Below, one piece after another: positions 53,803-57,191 of a stretch of DNA of 57,191 nt; within the stretch, counting starts at the first letter, position 1, and each line of letters opens with the position of its first letter. The stretch is from Pseudomonas neuropathica. Its GTDB lineage: Bacteria; Pseudomonadota; Gammaproteobacteria; Pseudomonadales; Pseudomonadaceae. The notes under the pieces were generated by a model. It was not told where the DNA came from. It worked only from the letters and a program-made list of their open reading frames with translations, and did not search any database. Both the position numbers and the translations under genes were made by a program. The stretch covers positions 1-57,191 of the forward strand of contig NZ_JACOPX010000028.1 of assembly GCF_015461835.1 (NCBI RefSeq), read 5' to 3'.

Positions 53803-55053
53803 ATGTTCAGACCTCTCTTCGTATTTATCGGCACGCGTTATACCCGTGCAAAGCGTCGCAATCATTTTGTGTCATTCATTTCCCTGACTTCGATGATCGG
53901 GCTCGCCCTTGGCGTGGTCGTGATGATCGTCGTGTTGTCGGTGATGAACGGCTTCGATCATGAGATGCGCACCCGTGTGCTGGGCATGGTGCCCCACGCG
54001 ACCATTGAATCCACTGAGCCGATCAACGATTGGCAAAGCCTGGCCACCCAGGTCAAGCAGAACCCGCAGGTGACGGCGGTTGCGCCGTTCACCCAGATGC
54101 AGGGCCTGCTGACCAATAACGGTCAGGTGTCCAAGGTGGTGCTCAATGCCATCGACCCTGCGCTGGAGCGCAATGTGTCGATCATCGACAACTTCATGAA
54201 ACAGGGCAAGCTCGACGATCTGACGCCGGGCAGCTTCGGCATCGTCATCGGCGACAAGGCGGCGACCAAGCTCGGCGTCGGCATCGGTGACAAGGTCACC
54301 TTCGTCGCGCCGGAGGTCAGCGTGACCCCGGCCGGGATGTTCCCGCGCATGAAGCGCTTCACCGTTGTCGGCATTTTCCATGTCGGCGCTGGCGAACTCG
54401 ATGGCTATCTGGGCGTGACCAACCTGCAGGATCTGGCGAAGATGCACCGCTGGAAGCCTGATCAGGTGCAGGGCATTCGCCTGAAGTTCGACGACCTGTT
54501 CCAGGCACCGCGTGTGGCATGGAACATCGCCCAGCAGCTTGGCGAAGACCACTACTACGCCCGTGACTGGACCCGCACCCACGGCAATCTGTATCAGGCG
54601 ATCCGCATGGAAAAAGCCATGATCGGCCTGCTGTTGCTGCTGATCGTCGCTGTCGCTGCGTTCAACATCATTTCCACGCTGGTGATGGTGGTCAACGACA
54701 AGAAAGGCGACATCGCCATTCTGCGTACGTTGGGCGCGACGCCGGGCACGATCATGCGCACGTTCATGGTGCAGGGCACGGTGATCGGTGTGGTCGGTAC
54801 GGCGATTGGCGCGGTGGTGGGTATTTTCGCCGCGCTTAATGTCAGCGCCGCGATCTCGGCACTGGAAGGCCTGATCGGCCACAAATTCCTTAATGCTGAC
54901 GTGTATTTCATTGATTATCTTCCGTCGCAGGTGCAGAGCCAGGATGTGGTCATGGTCTGCGCCGCTGCGTTGGTCCTGAGTTTCCTCGCCACCCTGTATC
55001 CAGCCTGGCGTGCCGCGCGCACCCAGCCGGCGGAGGCGCTACGTTATGAGTGA
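53803..55053 (+). CDS. lolC: Lipoprotein-releasing ABC transporter permease LolC
   Basis: Inner-membrane subunit of LolCDE, which takes outer-membrane lipoproteins from the inner membrane and passes them to LolA. It has 416 residues: an N-terminal helix (LTSMIGLALGVVVMIVVLS), a large periplasmic domain, and three C-terminal helices (MIGLLLLLIVAVAAFNIIST, TVIGVVGTAIGAVVGI, VVMVCAAALVLSFLATLYPAW). The FIGTRYTRAKRRNHFVSF start is the family mark. lolD overlaps its 3' end by 8 bases. Confidence 0.95.
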   Translation: MFRPLFVFIGTRYTRAKRRNHFVSFISLTSMIGLALGVVVMIVVLSVMNGFDHEMRTRVLGMVPHATIESTEPINDWQSLATQVKQNPQVTAVAPFTQMQGLLTNNGQVSKVVLNAIDPALERNVSIIDNFMKQGKLDDLTPGSFGIVIGDKAATKLGVGIGDKVTFVAPEVSVTPAGMFPRMKRFTVVGIFHVGAGELDGYLGVTNLQDLAKMHRWKPDQVQGIRLKFDDLFQAPRVAWNIAQQLGEDHYYARDWTRTHGNLYQAIRMEKAMIGLLLLLIVAVAAFNIISTLVMVVNDKKGDIAILRTLGATPGTIMRTFMVQGTVIGVVGTAIGAVVGIFAALNVSAAISALEGLIGHKFLNADVYFIDYLPSQVQSQDVVMVCAAALVLSFLATLYPAWRAARTQPAEALRYE

Positions 55054-55744
55054 GTCGGGCATGAGTGAACAAGCAATCCTGAGCTGCCGCAACCTGGGCA
55101 AATCTTACGAGGAAGGCCCGGAATCGGTAGAAGTACTGGCCGGCCTGCAACTGGAGTTGCACCCGGGCGAGCGTGTCGCGATCGTCGGCACCTCGGGTTC
55201 GGGCAAAAGTACTTTGCTCAACCTGCTCGGCGGCCTCGATACGCCGACCAAGGGCAGCGTCTGGCTCGACGGTGAAGAGTTGTCGGCGCTGAGCGAGAAG
55301 AAGCGTGGCCTGCTGCGTAACCGTGCGCTTGGTTTCGTTTACCAGTTCCACCACTTGCTGCCGGAATTCACCGCACTGGAAAACGTCTGCATGCCGCTGC
55401 TGATCGGCAAGACGCCGATCCCGGAAGCGCGTCAGCGCGCCACGGCGTTGCTGGAACGCGTCGGCCTCGGTCATCGCCTGGAGCACAAACCGGCGGAACT
55501 GTCCGGCGGTGAACGTCAGCGTGTGGCCATCGCCCGCGCCCTGGTGAACAGGCCGGGCCTGGTGATGCTCGACGAGCCAACCGGTAACCTCGATTCCCAC
55601 ACCGCCCAAGGCATTCAGGATTTGATGCTGGAACTCAGCACCTCCATGCGCACGGCGTTCCTGGTGGTGACTCACGACATGAACCTGGCCCGCCAGATGG
55701 ATCGCGTACTGCACCTGCAAGAAGGTTGCCTCACGCCTATCTGA
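55046..55744 (+). CDS. lolD: Lipoprotein-releasing ABC transporter ATPase LolD
   Basis: Cytosolic ATPase of LolCDE. It has 232 residues from the ATG at 55046 (MSESGMSEQAILSCRNLGKS), preceded by GGAGG about 9 bases away inside lolC; 8 bases overlap. Walker A GTSGSGKST, signature LSGGERQRVAIARAL, Walker B LVMLDEPTGNLD and the switch VTHDMNLARQMD are complete. The MacB-like LolD loop FHHLLPEFTALENV is present. Confidence 0.97.
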   Translation: MSESGMSEQAILSCRNLGKSYEEGPESVEVLAGLQLELHPGERVAIVGTSGSGKSTLLNLLGGLDTPTKGSVWLDGEELSALSEKKRGLLRNRALGFVYQFHHLLPEFTALENVCMPLLIGKTPIPEARQRATALLERVGLGHRLEHKPAELSGGERQRVAIARALVNRPGLVMLDEPTGNLDSHTAQGIQDLMLELSTSMRTAFLVVTHDMNLARQMDRVLHLQEGCLTPI

Positions 55745-55753
55745 CTGGCTGAA

Positions 55754-55790
55754 ACCTGACGTCTGTAAAGGCGTCGGGTCTTTTATTTTT
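55754..55790 (+). terminator. Terminator-like hairpin between lolD and lolE
   Basis: ACCTGACG (55754-55761) pairs with CGTCGGGT (55772-55779), then CTTTTATTTTT. It has the form of a rho-independent terminator but sits inside the lol operon, so it may reduce lolE transcription. Confidence 0.75.
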
Positions 55791-55807
55791 ATACGGTGCC
55801 CCAGCGA

Positions 55808-57052
55808 ATGTTCAGACCGTTATCGATCTTTATCGGCACGCGCTATACCCGCGCCAAGCGCCGCAATCGCTTTGTTTCGTTCATTTCGATGACCTCGATG
55901 ATCGGCCTCGCCCTCGGCGTGCTGGCGATGATCGTAGTGTTGTCGGTGATGAACGGCTTCCAGCGCGAAATGAGCTCGCGCATCCTCGGCATGGTGCCGC
56001 ACGCCACCATCGTGGGCGTCAAGCCGATCGATGACTGGCAGCCGGTGGCCGCCGCCGCGATGAAAAACCCTGAAGTGACCGCCGCCGTGCCGTTCACTGA
56101 GATGGAAGGCATGCTGTCCTACAAGGGCTTGATGCAGCCGATCCAGATCAGCGGCGTCGATCCGGCGCAGGAAGGCAAGGTCTCCATCGTTGCCCAGCAC
56201 ATTGTGCAGGGCCGTCTCGATGCCTTGAAACCGGGAGAGTTCGGCGTGGTGATTGGTGAAATCACCGCGCGCCGTTTCCGCCTCAACGTTGGCGACAAGA
56301 TCACCCTGATCGTGCCGGAAGTCAGCACCGCCCCGGGCGGCATTACCCCGCGCATGCAGCGTCTGAACGTGGTGGGCGTGTTCAAGGTTGGCGCCGAACT
56401 GGATGGCTCGATGGGCCTGATCCACGTGGCTGACGCCGCGACCATGCAGCATTGGCAGCCGAATCAGGTACAGAGCGTGCGTCTGGCGGTCAAGGATCTG
56501 TACGCCGCGCCGAAAGTCTCTTCGGACATCGCTGCCGGCTTGGGCGCCGAGTTCAAGGCTGACGACTGGACCCACACCCAGGGCAGCCTGTTCAGTGCGA
56601 TGAAGATGGAAAAAACCATGATCGGCCTGCTGTTGCTGATGATCGTCGCGGTAGCGGCGTTCAACATCATCGCGACCCTGATCATGGTGGTGAACGACAA
56701 GGGCGCGGACATCGCGATCCTGCGTACCATCGGCGCCACGCCACGACAGATCATGGCGATCTTCATGGTCCAGGGCACGGTGATCGGAATTGTCGGTACG
56801 ATCATTGGCGGCGTGTTGGGCGTGATCGCCGCGCTGAATGTCAGTCAGATCGTGGGCTGGATCGAGCGAGTCAGCGGGCAGCACATCTTCAGTTCTGATG
56901 TGTATTTCGTCAGCAATTTGCCGTCGGAATTGCAGGGTGGGGATGTGCTGTTGATCTGCTCGGCGGGCTTTATCCTGAGCTTTCTGGCTACGGTGTATCC
57001 GGCCTGGCGGGCGGCGAAGATCGAGCCGGCTCACGCCCTGAGATATTCGTAA
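55808..57052 (+). CDS. lolE: Lipoprotein-releasing ABC transporter permease LolE
   Basis: Second permease of LolCDE, 414 residues from 55808 (MFRPLSIFIGTRYTRAKRRN); the frame opens with a GTG 12 bases earlier. It has the same plan as LolC: one N-terminal helix, periplasmic domain, three C-terminal helices (TMIGLLLLMIVAVAAFNIIA, IGIVGTIIGGVLGVIAA, LLICSAGFILSFLATVYPAW). Its first 50 residues are almost the same as LolC. No strong Shine-Dalgarno is seen. Confidence 0.95.
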   Translation: MFRPLSIFIGTRYTRAKRRNRFVSFISMTSMIGLALGVLAMIVVLSVMNGFQREMSSRILGMVPHATIVGVKPIDDWQPVAAAAMKNPEVTAAVPFTEMEGMLSYKGLMQPIQISGVDPAQEGKVSIVAQHIVQGRLDALKPGEFGVVIGEITARRFRLNVGDKITLIVPEVSTAPGGITPRMQRLNVVGVFKVGAELDGSMGLIHVADAATMQHWQPNQVQSVRLAVKDLYAAPKVSSDIAAGLGAEFKADDWTHTQGSLFSAMKMEKTMIGLLLLMIVAVAAFNIIATLIMVVNDKGADIAILRTIGATPRQIMAIFMVQGTVIGIVGTIIGGVLGVIAALNVSQIVGWIERVSGQHIFSSDVYFVSNLPSELQGGDVLLICSAGFILSFLATVYPAWRAAKIEPAHALRYS

Positions 57053-57057
57053 GCGAT

Positions 57058-57083
57058 TCCATGCTCGTTCCCACGCTCTGCGT
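57058..57083. repeat. Half of a palindromic repeat (GCTCGTTCCCACGCTCTGCG)
   Basis: CATGCTCGTTCCCACGCTCT followed by GCGT is the first part of a second common Pseudomonas repeat that usually continues GGGAATGC. Here the sequence changes to CACTAGTGTCCGG. Confidence 0.65.
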
Positions 57084-57191
57084 CACTAGTGTCCGGTAAA
57101 ACCTGTTTCAAGCAGAAGGCAGCCTTGAGCTGCCTTCTGCTCCGTTCGCTTCTGCCTTCGGTGCTCAAGATGTTCAATGCTTGATGGACGT
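57084..57191. mobile_element. Possible end of a mobile element, cut by the window edge
   Basis: The repeat stops at GCGT and unknown DNA begins: CACTAGTGTCCGGTAAAACC, then an 11-base perfect hairpin GCAGAAGGCAG/CTGCCTTCTGC (57112-57122 with 57130-57140). The TGTCCGGT sequence is like the ends of some insertion sequences, but no transposase is in view. Confidence 0.35.

Overview
The window is a contiguous piece of a chromosome from the Pseudomonas fluorescens group. The evidence is the house-keeping gene content, the high-GC codon use, the GTG/TTG starts typical of the genus, and the two families of Pseudomonas palindromic repeats (built on GAGCCTGCTCGCGAA and on GCTGCGATCTTTTGAT) that sit between most transcription units. 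From about 21 kb to the end the gene order follows, from memory, the P. aeruginosa PAO1 stretch uup - usp - fadBA - topA - sulA/lexA - psrA - nagZ - MTI phosphorylase - mfd - gap - apbE - sth - GDPD - PilZ - lolCDE. The main differences are a pair of SNF2 helicases inserted next to mfd and the absence of an nqr operon before apbE.

Layout. 0-2.2 kb: the 3' end of a 5S rRNA with its terminator, then a stand-alone penicillin-binding protein 2. 2.2-8.1 kb is an accessory patch: a lipoprotein, a small Xre regulator with its DUF2975 membrane partner, the 3' stump of a nitroreductase gene, an IS110-family element inserted in a REP palindrome, an LprI-like protein, an ADP-ribosylglycohydrolase, an SRPBCC protein and, with no protein gene, a structured RNA that looks like an RsmX/Y/Z decoy RNA. 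8.1-21 kb: acnA, rlmM, tusA, a PmpM-type MATE pump, pdxB, a small conserved protein, an MsbA-like ABC exporter, a Fic protein and slt. 21-36 kb: uup, a universal stress protein, fadBA, topA, the sulA-lexA SOS operon with two LexA boxes, psrA with two PsrA operators, nagZ and the methylthioinosine phosphorylase. 36-46 kb: two convergent paralogous SWIM/SNF2 helicases, the second in an operon with mfd and csiV. 46-57 kb: GAPDH, an MFS carrier, apbE, sthA, a GDPD phosphodiesterase, a PilZ protein and lolCDE, ending where another palindrome is interrupted by unfamiliar DNA.

Two results stand out, and both are readable in the bases. First, the IS110 element (4391-5565) has about 200 nt of non-coding DNA before its recombinase gene. 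This folds into two stem-loops whose loops carry paired guide segments matching the interrupted REP target and the element's own joined ends. It is therefore a candidate bridge RNA whose programme can be read, with a CT core, and intact copies of the same target lie elsewhere in the window. Second, the RNA at about 7899-8016 shows GGA/GGGA motifs in the loops of three perfect hairpins plus a strong terminator, as expected of an RsmA/RsmE-sequestering RNA.

The lipid metabolism genes form a logical set: PsrA responds to long-chain acyl-CoA, and FadBA is its known target in P. aeruginosa. LexA, SulA, Mfd, TopA and the two SNF2 proteins make this neighbourhood rich in DNA-repair and DNA-topology functions. 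No CRISPR array, tRNA, prophage or toxin cluster was seen.
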